From a bacterium (GTDB lineage: Bacteria > Chloroflexota > Dormibacteria > UBA8260 > Bog-877): a stretch of DNA of 16,471 bases. Shown here one piece after another: positions 1 to 6,952 of this stretch; the first letter of the stretch is position 1; every line of letters starts with the position of its first letter. The position numbers and the translations under genes were made by a program. Location of the stretch: positions 1 to 16,471 of the forward strand of contig JAKAVU010000021.1 of assembly GCA_021817185.1 (NCBI GenBank). The letters run 5' to 3'. The notes under the pieces are model-generated. The model had not been told where the DNA came from. It saw nothing but the letters and a program-made list of their open reading frames with translations, and ran no database searches.

Positions 1-395
1 AGCTCTGGGGACGGCAGTTGGGGCGCCATGTCCTGAGTCGGTCCCGGCAGGTGCACCACCAGGGCGACCCAGCCGGGGACCAGACTCAGGCCCAGGACCT
101 CGACTCGGATCGAGCCATCGCGTAGGGGCACTTCGAATACGGGAGCCACTCCAGCGATCTCCTCTCGCAGGGCCGCCACTCGCAACTGCTCCAGCCGGGC
201 GTTGGACAGGAAGCCGCGCGGGTCCAGCAAGGTTGTCTTCAGGCCGGCGGCCTGGAAGGCCGGGTTGGCGAAGGCGAGCTTCCCACTGTGGTCGAGCACC
301 CCAATGGGCATGGCCCCGCGGACCACAACCTCACTTGCGAAGTCGGCCGTGGGCATCACCGTGGGGTCCTCCGCGGTGCGCCACCTAGCGGTCAC
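1..395 (-). CDS. PAS-domain protein, probable sensor histidine kinase (partial, N-terminal end)
   Basis: Only the first 131 codons are in the window; the gene runs off the left edge. The GTG start (393-395) overlaps the response regulator stop in a GTGA. From about residue 24 to 115 the protein reads like a PAS sensor domain: a hydrophobic beta start with the motif PIGVLDHSGKLAFANPAF, a helical middle, then strands rich in Val and Leu ending near VPGWVALVVHLPG. No membrane segment is seen in this part, so the protein may be soluble or carry a membrane segment later. Overlap with an OmpR-type regulator makes a histidine kinase the likely identity, but the DHp and ATPase domains lie outside the window and this is inferred from context. 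A different PAS output protein is possible. Confidence 0.75.
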   Translation of the reverse strand, partial: MTARWRTAEDPTVMPTADFASEVVVRGAMPIGVLDHSGKLAFANPAFQAAGLKTTLLDPRGFLSNARLEQLRVAALREEIAGVAPVFEVPLRDGSIRVEVLGLSLVPGWVALVVHLPGPTQDMAPQLPSPE

Positions 396-1084
396 GGGGC
401 AGCCTCAAACTTGTATCCAACCCCTCGCACGGTGTGGATGAATCGAGGGTTGCCGCTGTCGTCGCCGAGCAGGCGGCGCAGCTCAACCACGGCATTGTCG
501 ACGGCCCTGGTGTAGACATCCGAGTTGACCCCCCACACCTGGTAGATCAACTGCTCCTTGCGGCATACCCTGCCCGCCTGGCTGGCGAGAGCCAGCAGCA
601 GGCTGAACGACCGGGGCGGCAACCGGACCTGGCGGCCGTCGACCTGGCAGCTCCATGTGGAGCTGTCGATGACCAGGCCCCCAATCTCGATCCTCGACCC
701 GGTGGAACCCGCGCGATTGAGCAGGCGCTGGATGGCGGCTCGGACCACACTGGGGTCCTCATCCTTGCCGACGTAGACGTCAGCGCCGCTGGAGTAGCCC
801 GCGGTTTTGTCGTAGGGGTCGCTCTTGGCGCTCAGCATCAGTACCGGTATCTGGTCTCCTGAGGCACGCAGCGAACGGAGCACCTCCAGGCCCGTCATCT
901 CCGGCATGGCGTAGTCCAGGACCACACAGTCAGGACGATCGCGCGCGATCCCCAGCAGCGCCTCGCGGCCGCCCCTGGCCACCGAGATCCGATAGCCATC
1001 CCCAGCCAGCAGCGCGCTGAGCGCAGCCAGGCTGGTGGGGTCGTCGTCGACCACCAAGATCCGGATCCTATCTTCGGCGCCCAT
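392..1084 (-). CDS. OmpR/PhoB-family response regulator
   Basis: This 230-residue protein is a two-component transcription factor. Residues 7-118 form a receiver domain with the acidic pocket D13-D14-D15, the phospho-acceptor D57 in the motif CVVLDYAMPEMTG, S85, and K107. Residues about 132-228 form a winged-helix DNA-binding domain of the OmpR/PhoB type, including RAVDNAVVELRRLLGD and a C-terminal HTVRGVGYKFE. An upstream extension of the frame exists, but the ATG at 1084 follows a strong GGGGAGGGAG ribosome site and starts right at the receiver domain. The Pro that normally follows the conserved Lys is Asp here (GKDEDP). It is co-transcribed with the PAS gene through a 4-base overlap. It lies divergent from the sigma factor and tad genes, so it may control them; targets are not shown by the sequence. 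Confidence 0.93.
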   Translation of the reverse strand: MGAEDRIRILVVDDDPTSLAALSALLAGDGYRISVARGGREALLGIARDRPDCVVLDYAMPEMTGLEVLRSLRASGDQIPVLMLSAKSDPYDKTAGYSSGADVYVGKDEDPSVVRAAIQRLLNRAGSTGSRIEIGGLVIDSSTWSCQVDGRQVRLPPRSFSLLLALASQAGRVCRKEQLIYQVWGVNSDVYTRAVDNAVVELRRLLGDDSGNPRFIHTVRGVGYKFEAAP

Positions 1085-1104
1085 CTCCCTCCCCGAGGCT
1101 CTCC

Positions 1105-1133
1105 AGCGTAGTCGCTCCGGGCCCCTGACACAA
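1105..1133 (-). promoter_or_regulatory. Candidate sigma-70-type promoter for the two-component pair
   Basis: On the minus strand a -35-like TTGTGT (1128-1133) and a -10-like TACGCT (1105-1110) are separated by exactly 17 bases. The match is weak at -35 (three of six) and fits the loose TAnnnT form at -10. The transcript would start near 1098, leaving a very short leader that holds the ribosome site of the regulator gene. Found by eye only. Confidence 0.3.
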
Positions 1134-1258
1134 ATGGTGCGCTGCGGATGCAAAACCGGGTGGCGCGGCCGACAGAAGCGGGGCGGGAGCACAGCGGGAG
1201 TGGTCCGACACTGCCACGTCGAAGGGGTTTTGGAGGACCCCGGTGGGAGGAAATCGGG

Positions 1259-1843
1259 ATGTTGGATGAGGAATTCGCCGCGCACCTCGAAGGGCTGCGC
1301 CTCGCTGAGCCGGACGCGATCTCGTGGATGTTCACGGCCTTTCGCCCTGATGTCGAACGCTGCTTTCGGCAGCGCCCCCCCGAGGATCGCGCCGACCTGG
1401 TCCAGGATGTCTTCCTGACCGCGATCACCCGGTTGCACTCCTTCCGCGGTGACCGGCCAGCGGTGCTGAGAGCGTGGCTCAAGAGCATTGCGTTCCACCG
1501 CTGGCATCACCGCTGGGAAGCGGACCTGGTTCGCCAGCGCCACGCCGGGGTCGCGTTGGAGGTGCTACTGGACCTGCACCCAAGCCACCCAGCCTTCAGC
1601 GACGAGCGCTCTGACCCGGCCCTGGAAGCTATCGAGCACGACGTGGTCGGTCGGCTGCTGGGCTGTCTCACACCGGGCCAGGCGCAGGCGGTGCATGCCC
1701 ACGTCATCGAGGGCAAGTCGACCCGCCAGATCGCGGCCGACTGGGGCGTTCCGCGCGAGCGAGTGCGCGGGCTCTACAAGCGCGGCATGGCCCGCCTGCG
1801 CGGGGCCGAACTGACGCGCAGCTTGGTGGGCGACCCAGCCTGA
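1259..1843 (+). CDS. ECF-type RNA polymerase sigma factor
   Basis: This is a 194-residue sigma-70 family protein of ECF size. Region 2 spans about residues 20-90 and contains the region 2.2 motif DLVQDVFL (47-54) followed by LRAWLKSIAFHRW. Region 4 spans about 134-183, with LTPGQAQAVHAHVIEGKSTR leading into the helix-turn-helix QIAADWGVPRERVRGLYKRG. The ATG at 1259 is chosen over an upstream in-frame start because GGGAGGAAA sits just before it and the protein then begins at the region 2 lead helix. A small inverted repeat (GGGGT 1224-1228, ACCCC 1237-1241) lies just upstream. No recognisable anti-sigma gene follows; the next clear gene is cpaB. Its place between the two-component pair and the tad run suggests control of the pilus or of an envelope response. 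That role is inferred. Confidence 0.9.
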   Translation: MLDEEFAAHLEGLRLAEPDAISWMFTAFRPDVERCFRQRPPEDRADLVQDVFLTAITRLHSFRGDRPAVLRAWLKSIAFHRWHHRWEADLVRQRHAGVALEVLLDLHPSHPAFSDERSDPALEAIEHDVVGRLLGCLTPGQAQAVHAHVIEGKSTRQIAADWGVPRERVRGLYKRGMARLRGAELTRSLVGDPA

Positions 1844-1859
1844 TGCCAGGAGAACTCGG

Positions 1860-2009
1860 ATGTATTCGTATCGCCGCGCAGGTGAGATTCAAGTTTCCAT
1901 GCCCGTAACAAATCCCGCAGATTGCTTGGCGTCCTCTAGAGGTGCAGAATCCCAGGCACTGGTTTGGGTGCACCAGTGCCGCCCTGGGGGAAGTGGGGCA
2001 GCTAAGTGA
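1860..2009 (+). CDS. Possible 49-residue small ORF before cpaB
   Basis: A reading frame of 49 residues begins with ATG at 1860, six bases after AGGAG (1849-1853), and ends 13 bases before the cpaB GTG. The product begins MYSYRRAGEIQVSMPV and ends GSGAAK. It has no hydrophobic stretch, so it is not the missing Flp pilin, and I recognise no family. The frame overlaps the candidate promoter and both inverted repeats described here, so the two readings compete: it may be a real small or leader peptide from read-through of the sigma gene, or chance openness in G+C-rich DNA. Kept mainly because of its good ribosome site. Confidence 0.22.
   Translation: MYSYRRAGEIQVSMPVTNPADCLASSRGAESQALVWVHQCRPGGSGAAK
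1922..1950 (+). promoter_or_regulatory. Candidate promoter of the tad operon
   Basis: A -35-like TTGCTT (1922-1927) and a -10-like CAGAAT (1945-1950) are separated by exactly 17 bases, in a locally less G+C-rich stretch. The -10 matches four of six consensus bases and the -35 three of six. Transcription would start near 1957, about 66 bases before the cpaB GTG. Its spacer contains a perfect 10-base palindrome. Found by eye only; an ECF-sigma-type promoter was also looked for without a convincing match. Confidence 0.38.
1933..1942. promoter_or_regulatory. 10-base perfect palindrome in the promoter spacer
   Basis: CCTCTAGAGG is its own reverse complement and lies between the candidate -35 and -10 boxes of the tad promoter. 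A palindrome there is a common place for an operator. The protein that would bind is unknown; the response regulator encoded at 392-1084 usually would prefer direct repeats, so it is not an obvious match. Confidence 0.3.
1955..1980 (+). promoter_or_regulatory. 9-bp inverted repeat (hairpin or operator) upstream of cpaB
   Basis: GGCACTGGT (1955-1963) and ACCAGTGCC (1972-1980) are perfect reverse complements with an 8-base loop, TTGGGTGC. The repeat begins at the predicted transcription start of the tad promoter and ends 42 bases before the cpaB GTG. It could be an operator, a hairpin protecting the 5' end of the mRNA, or a weak terminator after the sigma gene; the absence of a T run argues against the last. 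Confidence 0.5.
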
Positions 2010-2022
2010 GGGAGGCGCGGCG

Positions 2023-2754
2023 GTGAGGCGCAAGTTGGCCGTGACCGTGGGTTTCGCCGTATTCTGCATTGCCTTAGCCGGATTTGTGATGTTGGGGGTG
2101 GCGGCCCAGACCGGCCAGGTTCGGGTGCTGGCCGCCGCGCGCACCATCGCCGCCGGCCAGGTGCTTCAGGCCAACAGCACCGATCTCAGTGCCGCGGGTG
2201 CCCTGGTGCACTTGGGAGGCAGAGCGCTGGCCGACACCTTCCCCCAGCGGGACTATCGCGCCGTGCAGGGCGAGGTGGCGCTGGTCACCATCCCGGCGGG
2301 GTCGGTGATCCTTCGCAACGACCTGAGCAACGGGTCCGCTGTCGGCCTGCGCCAGGTGACCCTCGATCTCGCCTCCATGCCCCCCGCGCTCAGCCCCGGT
2401 AGCCGTGTCGACCTGCTCTCTGTGTGGGGAGATCAGACAGGGGCGATCGCGCCCGGGTCAAACCTCTGCGGTCCGGCGGCCACGGTGGGCTGCGTGGTGC
2501 CCCTGGCCCAGTCGGTGCTGGTGGTGGCCGTGAGTGGGCCGGCACACTCGATCACCATCGCCGTCACGCCTGCGCAGGTTGCTCCCTGGCTGTTGTTGGA
2601 CGCCACCGAGCCGATTTGGGCCGTGCCCGCCAGTGCGAGCGTCTGCCCCGGTACCGAGCGGCAGATCTCGGACCCAACAGCCGCCTTGCGGGCGATCCAG
2701 GCGCCCGGGCCAGTCTCCGCCTGCCCTCTCGCCTCAACCGGCGGAGGCCCCTGA
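2023..2754 (+). CDS. cpaB: CpaB/RcpC-like Flp pilus assembly protein (SAF domain)
   Basis: This 243-residue protein has a basic start (VRRK), one membrane anchor at about residues 5-29, and then an outside domain. Residues about 33-103 match a SAF domain: VLAAARTIAAGQVLQANST, then later VTIPAGSVILRNDL, with the typical spacing between the two blocks. The rest (about 110-205) resembles the RcpC/CpaB part, with LSPGSRVDLLSVWGD and VLVVAVSG. The GTG at 2023 is chosen over an ATG 81 bases upstream because GAGGGAGG lies just before it and the basic residue and membrane pair then begin the protein. Four cysteines occur in the outside part. In secretin-bearing bacteria CpaB works at the outer membrane; here, with no secretin gene, it probably acts at the cell wall side of the membrane. 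It opens the tad run, overlapping tadZ by one base. Confidence 0.85.
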   Translation: MRRKLAVTVGFAVFCIALAGFVMLGVAAQTGQVRVLAAARTIAAGQVLQANSTDLSAAGALVHLGGRALADTFPQRDYRAVQGEVALVTIPAGSVILRNDLSNGSAVGLRQVTLDLASMPPALSPGSRVDLLSVWGDQTGAIAPGSNLCGPAATVGCVVPLAQSVLVVAVSGPAHSITIAVTPAQVAPWLLLDATEPIWAVPASASVCPGTERQISDPTAALRAIQAPGPVSACPLASTGGGP

Positions 2755-3647
2755 TGCGGATCTGCCGGAAACGCTCCGGTCCCCCTCCAGGGCACTTGGT
2801 CGACTCCGCCGTGGGGCCAACCACCCCGGCCGGCGCCGGTCGGCTGGTGGGGGTCATCGGGGCTTCTGGGGCGCCCGGGCGAAGCTTCATCAGCGTCAAC
2901 ACCGCAGTCTGGTTGGCCCAGCGCGGCCTCTCCGTGTGCCTGATCGACGCCGACCCCGGGCTGGGGACCGTGGCCGCTCAACTGGATCTCAGCGAAGAGC
3001 GATCCCTCTTCTACCTGGCCCACGAGTCGACGCTGAGCGCGGTCGACGATGAGCTCATCGACCGGCACCTGCAGCACTTCGGCCCGCTCGCGGTGCTCAC
3101 GGGACGCTTTGAGCCCGGCCGCGGTGGCGCCATCTCAGACGAGCTGATGGGCCAGGTGACCGGCCTGCTGCGAAGCCGCTTTCGACTCGTGATCGCGGAT
3201 CTCGGCCCCCTGGACAACCCCGCGACGGCGACCATGGCGATCCGGTGCCAGCTGCTGCTGTGGGTGGTCTCCCCGACCCCTCTTGGCGCTGACCGTTTCG
3301 ACCGCACCGTGACCTCGGCGCTGGCCAGCCCCCTCCGCCCAAAGCCGAGCCTTGCCATCGTCAACGGCACCGGGACCGGGTCCCTGTTGGAGACCGAGGA
3401 CGCTCTGGTCCGGCGCTACGGGGTCGCGGTTGGAGCCAGCGTGCCCCATCACCGGCTGGCCTGCCTTGAGGCTGAGGCAAGTCACCGCCCGGCGGTCCTG
3501 GGCGGACCTCTGAGTGAACCGTTGCGACGGGTGGCGGCAGCGCTGGAGTCCGCAGCTCTTCGGCCGGGACAGCTGGAGACCGCACGAGACCTCGGCGGGT
3601 CAGCCAGATCGACAGGGTCGCTCCTGCCTGACGGGGCCGGTAGTTGA
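2754..3647 (+). CDS. tadZ: TadZ/CpaE-like MinD-family ATPase, Walker lysine replaced by Arg
   Basis: A 297-residue MinD/ParA-fold protein. The P-loop region reads GVIGASGAPGRSFISVNTA, so the deviant Walker A is changed: no signature Lys and Arg43 where the catalytic Lys would stand. Other hallmarks remain: IDADPG (65-70, the A' motif), a hydrophobic strand ending in D149 (LVIADLG), and VVSPT further on. The ATG overlaps the cpaB stop (TGATG), and GGAGG lies just upstream. TadZ proteins are known to carry atypical Walker motifs and to place the Tad machine at the pole or the membrane. Here no receiver domain precedes the ATPase domain, unlike many CpaE proteins. Whether it still hydrolyses ATP is uncertain. 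It overlaps tadA by four bases. Confidence 0.83.
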   Translation: MRICRKRSGPPPGHLVDSAVGPTTPAGAGRLVGVIGASGAPGRSFISVNTAVWLAQRGLSVCLIDADPGLGTVAAQLDLSEERSLFYLAHESTLSAVDDELIDRHLQHFGPLAVLTGRFEPGRGGAISDELMGQVTGLLRSRFRLVIADLGPLDNPATATMAIRCQLLLWVVSPTPLGADRFDRTVTSALASPLRPKPSLAIVNGTGTGSLLETEDALVRRYGVAVGASVPHHRLACLEAEASHRPAVLGGPLSEPLRRVAAALESAALRPGQLETARDLGGSARSTGSLLPDGAGS

Positions 3648-5020
3648 GCCTCCATCTCGGGATCGACCCCGGCGCCGATGTCGACCATCTGCAGGAGGTG
3701 GAATCGGAGGTGCTGACCCGAGTCCAGGCCGGCATCGCCGGCCGGCTGGCGCGGCGGCCTGAGCCAGAACTCCTGCCCAGCGACCGGGAGTGGATCGCAG
3801 AACTGGTGCAAGCGGAGATTCAGCGGTATCACACGGCGGCGCCCCACCGGAGCAGCCCTGTGCTGGACGGTGCCGGGTACGACCGCCTTCGGCGGCGGGT
3901 CCTGGCCCAGGTCAATCCGCTTGGTCCCCTCGCCGAGCTCCTGGACGATCCCTTGGTCGAGGAGGTCCTCGTGAACGGGCCTGGGGAAATCCTGGTGGTC
4001 AGGGACGGGGTCCAGGAAGTGTCCGGCGTGGAGTTCGCCAGCGAACAGGACCTGCTCACAACCGTCCAGCCGCTCCTGGACACGGGCTCATCCCATCTGG
4101 ACCGAGCCAGCCCCATGGTCACTGCTACCCTTGGCGACGGCTCCCGGATCAACGCCGTGCTGCCACCGGTGGCGCTGCCCATGGCGGTCACCATCCGGCG
4201 CCACCAGCTGGCGCGCTTCGGCAGGCTTGCCGACCTGGCCCAGGTGGGCACGCTCCCCTGGGAGCTGATTCCCCTGCTGCAAGCGGGCGTCCGCTCCCGG
4301 CTCAGCCTCATAGTGTCCGGCAGCACCGGCTCCGGAAAGACCACTCTGCTGCGCCTCCTGATCGGTGAGGTGCCCGCCTTTGAGCGCATTCTCACGATCG
4401 AGGACCAGCGCGAGCTCCACCTCCGGACGATGGCCGGAGGCCGACCCAACACCATCTCACTCGAGGCCCGGGACGCCAACACCGAAGGACGGGGCGAGGT
4501 CACGATCCAGCAGCTGGTCCGCAACGCCCTGCGCCAGCGGCCGGACCGGATCTTCGTGGGGGAATGCCGCGGGGCCGAGGCCCTGGACGTCGTGGATGCC
4601 ATGGGCACCGGCCACGACGGCAGCGGTACCACTCTGCATGCCAACAGCGCCCGCGATGCTCTGGCGCGCCTGGCGGCGCTGGTCCGACGCCACCCCGCCC
4701 AGGCCCAGGCGGACCCCGCCGCGATCGCCCGCGAACTGGCGACCAAGGTGGACTTGGTAATCCACCTGACTCGATTTCGACGGCTCGACGGACGCGACCA
4801 CAGGGTGGTCCAGGCGGTGGGCTTCGTCACCGGCCAGGTGGAGGGCGAGATGCCCCTGGTCGAGGAGGTCTGTCGCTACAGCCGTAGCCGTGGCGAATGG
4901 GATTGGGGCCTGACCCGGCTCGACGACCTACCCGCCAAGATCACCGACAAATTCGAGGCCGCAGGGATCGCGCTGTCCGACATTCTGGGGACCGGGGCGT
5001 CCCTGGGCGTGAGCGCCTGA
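3644..5020 (+). CDS. tadA: TadA/CpaF pilus assembly ATPase
   Basis: This 458-residue protein is the secretion ATPase of the Tad machine, a GspE/VirB11-type hexamer on the cytoplasmic face that drives pilus growth. Residues 90-210 form the N-terminal domain (NPLGPLAELLDDPLVEEVLVNG). Walker A is SGSTGSGKTT with K232. The Asp/Glu box follows near LTIEDQREL. Walker B is RIFVGECRG with E307, and the His box is GTTLHANS with H332. All catalytic residues are present. Length is normal for CpaF. The start is read as TTG at 3644 because it overlaps the tadZ stop as TTGA, like other junctions here. GTG codons at 3700 and 3709 are alternatives; the second has a GGAGGTGG sequence upstream. The choice does not touch any core domain. 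Confidence 0.95.
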   Translation: MSLHLGIDPGADVDHLQEVESEVLTRVQAGIAGRLARRPEPELLPSDREWIAELVQAEIQRYHTAAPHRSSPVLDGAGYDRLRRRVLAQVNPLGPLAELLDDPLVEEVLVNGPGEILVVRDGVQEVSGVEFASEQDLLTTVQPLLDTGSSHLDRASPMVTATLGDGSRINAVLPPVALPMAVTIRRHQLARFGRLADLAQVGTLPWELIPLLQAGVRSRLSLIVSGSTGSGKTTLLRLLIGEVPAFERILTIEDQRELHLRTMAGGRPNTISLEARDANTEGRGEVTIQQLVRNALRQRPDRIFVGECRGAEALDVVDAMGTGHDGSGTTLHANSARDALARLAALVRRHPAQAQADPAAIARELATKVDLVIHLTRFRRLDGRDHRVVQAVGFVTGQVEGEMPLVEEVCRYSRSRGEWDWGLTRLDDLPAKITDKFEAAGIALSDILGTGASLGVSA

Positions 5021-5030
5021 GGTCAACCAG

Positions 5031-5978
5031 ATGCTGCCCTCGGCTGTGATCCTGCTGGCGGTCCTCGCCTCGGGCCTGGCCGGCGCCACCGCCACGATGC
5101 TGATCCTGGACGGCGCGCGAACCTCACTCGGTTCAGGAGCGGTGGTCCGCACCTCCGACTCGCGGCTCGGTCTCGAGCGACGGATCGCCAAAGTCCGCTC
5201 GGCAATCTCGGACTGGCGGGGCTGGCTGCCAGGGCTCGGCCTGGGGCTGGCGGCCGGCATCGGAGCCTACCTGGTGCTGGGACTGGTGCTGCCGGCGGCG
5301 GTGGTGGGGGCCCTGGGGTGGATCGGCCTGGGTGCTCTCTCCCATTGGCGGGAGATGGGCAGGAGGGCCCGCCAGCGCGAGGCCCTGGTGGCTGCGGTCG
5401 ACCTGCTCGGCCAGCTGCTTCCCGCCGGGCACGGGGTGCGGCAGTCCATCCAGGTGCTGGCCGAGAGCGGGCCCCTCGAGCTGAGGCCGGAACTGGCCGT
5501 GGTGGTGGCCAGGGTGCGCGAGAGCTCCCTCGAGCAGGCTCTGCTGGAGGCCGAGATCCGACTGCGGCAACCTCTCTTCACGCTGCTGGCGACCACCCTG
5601 GCGGTCGGGGGTCGGTCGGGAGGACGCCTCACCCCACTGCTGGAGGAGCTGTCGCGGGCGGCCCACCAGGTCGAGGCTGCTCAGAGCCAACTGCGCGCCG
5701 AGCAGGCGCAGGGACGCTTCGGGGCGCTGGTGATCGCGGTGATGCCGCTGGCCCTGATCGCTGGCCTCAGGGTGGTCAATCCCAGTTACTTGAAACCCTA
5801 TTCGACCCCCCTTGGCCAGTTGGTGCTGGCCCTGCTGCTGGCGACCATCGTGGCCGGCTACCTGTGGATGCTCCGGATCCTGCGCATCCCCGACCTTGAT
5901 GTGATCGAGATTGCGGACGCTCCAGGCCCACGCCGACAGCCAGCCCCGGCACGTGGCCGCGATTGGGGGCGGGCGTGA
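5031..5978 (+). CDS. tadB: TadB inner-membrane platform protein (T2SF domain)
   Basis: A 315-residue integral membrane protein of the GspF/TadB family. Membrane segments are seen at about residues 4-25, 69-103 (probably two), 230-248 and 262-281. Between them lies the cytoplasmic type II secretion F helical bundle, about 115-228, with the family-like LLGQLLPAGHGVRQSIQVLA and LAVGGRSGGRLTPLLEELS. The ATG lies ten bases after the tadA stop with only a weak ribosome site, which fits coupling. With TadC it forms the platform that TadA turns. The tail after residue 285 is polar and rich in Pro and Arg. It overlaps the tadC start by four bases. Confidence 0.92.
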   Translation: MLPSAVILLAVLASGLAGATATMLILDGARTSLGSGAVVRTSDSRLGLERRIAKVRSAISDWRGWLPGLGLGLAAGIGAYLVLGLVLPAAVVGALGWIGLGALSHWREMGRRARQREALVAAVDLLGQLLPAGHGVRQSIQVLAESGPLELRPELAVVVARVRESSLEQALLEAEIRLRQPLFTLLATTLAVGGRSGGRLTPLLEELSRAAHQVEAAQSQLRAEQAQGRFGALVIAVMPLALIAGLRVVNPSYLKPYSTPLGQLVLALLLATIVAGYLWMLRILRIPDLDVIEIADAPGPRRQPAPARGRDWGRA

Positions 5979-6952
5979 TCACCAGCTGGGAGCTCCCGGC
6001 TCCGATGGAGTTCGCCCCCAGAGCCGGATCCATCTTGACGCCCTTGGGCATGTCCCCCGACTGGCTACCGCTGGTCGTGGCTGCGGCTTTGGCCATCGGC
6101 GCCGGGGCTGGCGCCTGCGTCTGGCTATGGCCGGGGCGACCGAGCTGGGGAGGCTGGGTGGGCCGGCGAACGGCCCACCGACGGGCGCCTGCGGGCCGGC
6201 GCCCCGGACACGGCCTGCCACTGCTCGGGCGCGCGGCGGCTGCCGGCGAGCTGCTGGCCGGCCGCCTGCTGCCCGGCCAGACACGATCCGCCCTGCTGGG
6301 CCTGCTCCAGCGTGGCGGGGTAGACTCCAGCCCCGAGCAGGTGGTTGTGGAGCAGACCCTGCTCACGCTGGGGGCCGCGGTACTGTTGGCTATCCCCGCC
6401 GCCTTGGGCGTGCTCCCGCTGTCGATGGTGCCCCTGGTCCTGCTGCTCCCACCCGCCAAGGGTTTACGGTTGCTGCGGGCGGCGCGCAACCGCCGCTGGG
6501 CCACGCTGGCGCAACTGCCCATCCTGGTCGACCTTATGGCCCTGGAGCAGAGTGGTGGAGGGGTCGGCGCCCGCCGGGCCATGGAGTTGGTGGTGGCGCG
6601 AGTCAGGGGCGACGCCGCCGCGATCCTGCGCGAGTGCCTGAGCCGCTCCGCGGCCTCTGGCACACCGCCCCTGGACCGGCAGTTGGAGGACGGCGCCGAG
6701 AGAATGCGGATCCCCGCGCTGGCCGCGCTGGCCGCGGTCATCCGGCTACAGCGGGAGGATGGGATCTCCACCGCCTCCCCCCTGGGCAACCTGGCTCGGA
6801 GTTTGCGAGACGGCCAGCGCGACGATCTGACCAGCCGGGGTCGGCGGGCGCTGGTCTCGATGCTCCTCCCAGTCGCCCTGTGCATCCTGCTGCCCTTCAT
6901 CGTGATCATTCTTTACCCAGCCCTGGAGCGGCTGGCCGGGGCCTTCCAGTGA
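5975..6952 (+). CDS. tadC: TadC inner-membrane platform protein (T2SF domain)
   Basis: A 325-residue membrane protein and the expected partner of TadB. Membrane segments fall at about residues 29-53, 126-145, 147-160 and 292-315. The F-type helical domain lies at about 168-290, with LPILVDLMALEQSGGGVGAR and a second half ending SRGRRALVSMLLP. An Arg- and Gly-rich loop (55-85) separates the first segment from the rest. The GTG at 5975 is chosen because it overlaps the tadB stop as GTGA and follows GGGGGCGGGC; a TTG four codons earlier and ATGs at 6005 and 6050 are alternatives. It overlaps the next gene by four bases. Confidence 0.88.
   Translation: MITSWELPAPMEFAPRAGSILTPLGMSPDWLPLVVAAALAIGAGAGACVWLWPGRPSWGGWVGRRTAHRRAPAGRRPGHGLPLLGRAAAAGELLAGRLLPGQTRSALLGLLQRGGVDSSPEQVVVEQTLLTLGAAVLLAIPAALGVLPLSMVPLVLLLPPAKGLRLLRAARNRRWATLAQLPILVDLMALEQSGGGVGARRAMELVVARVRGDAAAILRECLSRSAASGTPPLDRQLEDGAERMRIPALAALAAVIRLQREDGISTASPLGNLARSLRDGQRDDLTSRGRRALVSMLLPVALCILLPFIVIILYPALERLAGAFQ

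Noticed and set aside
1085..1543. Upstream extension of the response regulator to a 383-residue protein
   Set aside because: The extension runs antisense over the sigma factor gene, has no domain, and a strong ribosome site precedes the ATG at 1084.
1900..1935. ECF-sigma promoter with GTAAC at 1906-1910 and CGTC at 1930-1933
   Set aside because: The gap of about 20 bases between the AAC and CGT parts is longer than the usual 15-17, so autocontrol by the adjacent sigma factor is not supported.
1955..1980. Rho-independent terminator after the sigma factor gene
   Set aside because: The stem is good but no T run follows on either strand, and its place at the predicted tad transcription start fits an operator or 5' hairpin better.
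3829..4830. 333-codon open frame antisense to tadA
   Set aside because: Ser/Arg-rich translation with no family signal, typical of antisense frames in high G+C genes; the plus strand encodes a complete TadA.
5911..6948. Long open frame upstream of the first TadE gene on the same strand
   Set aside because: It is a shadow of tadC in another frame; its translation is Gly/Arg/Pro-rich with no domain, and the pseudopilin leader defines the real start at 6949.
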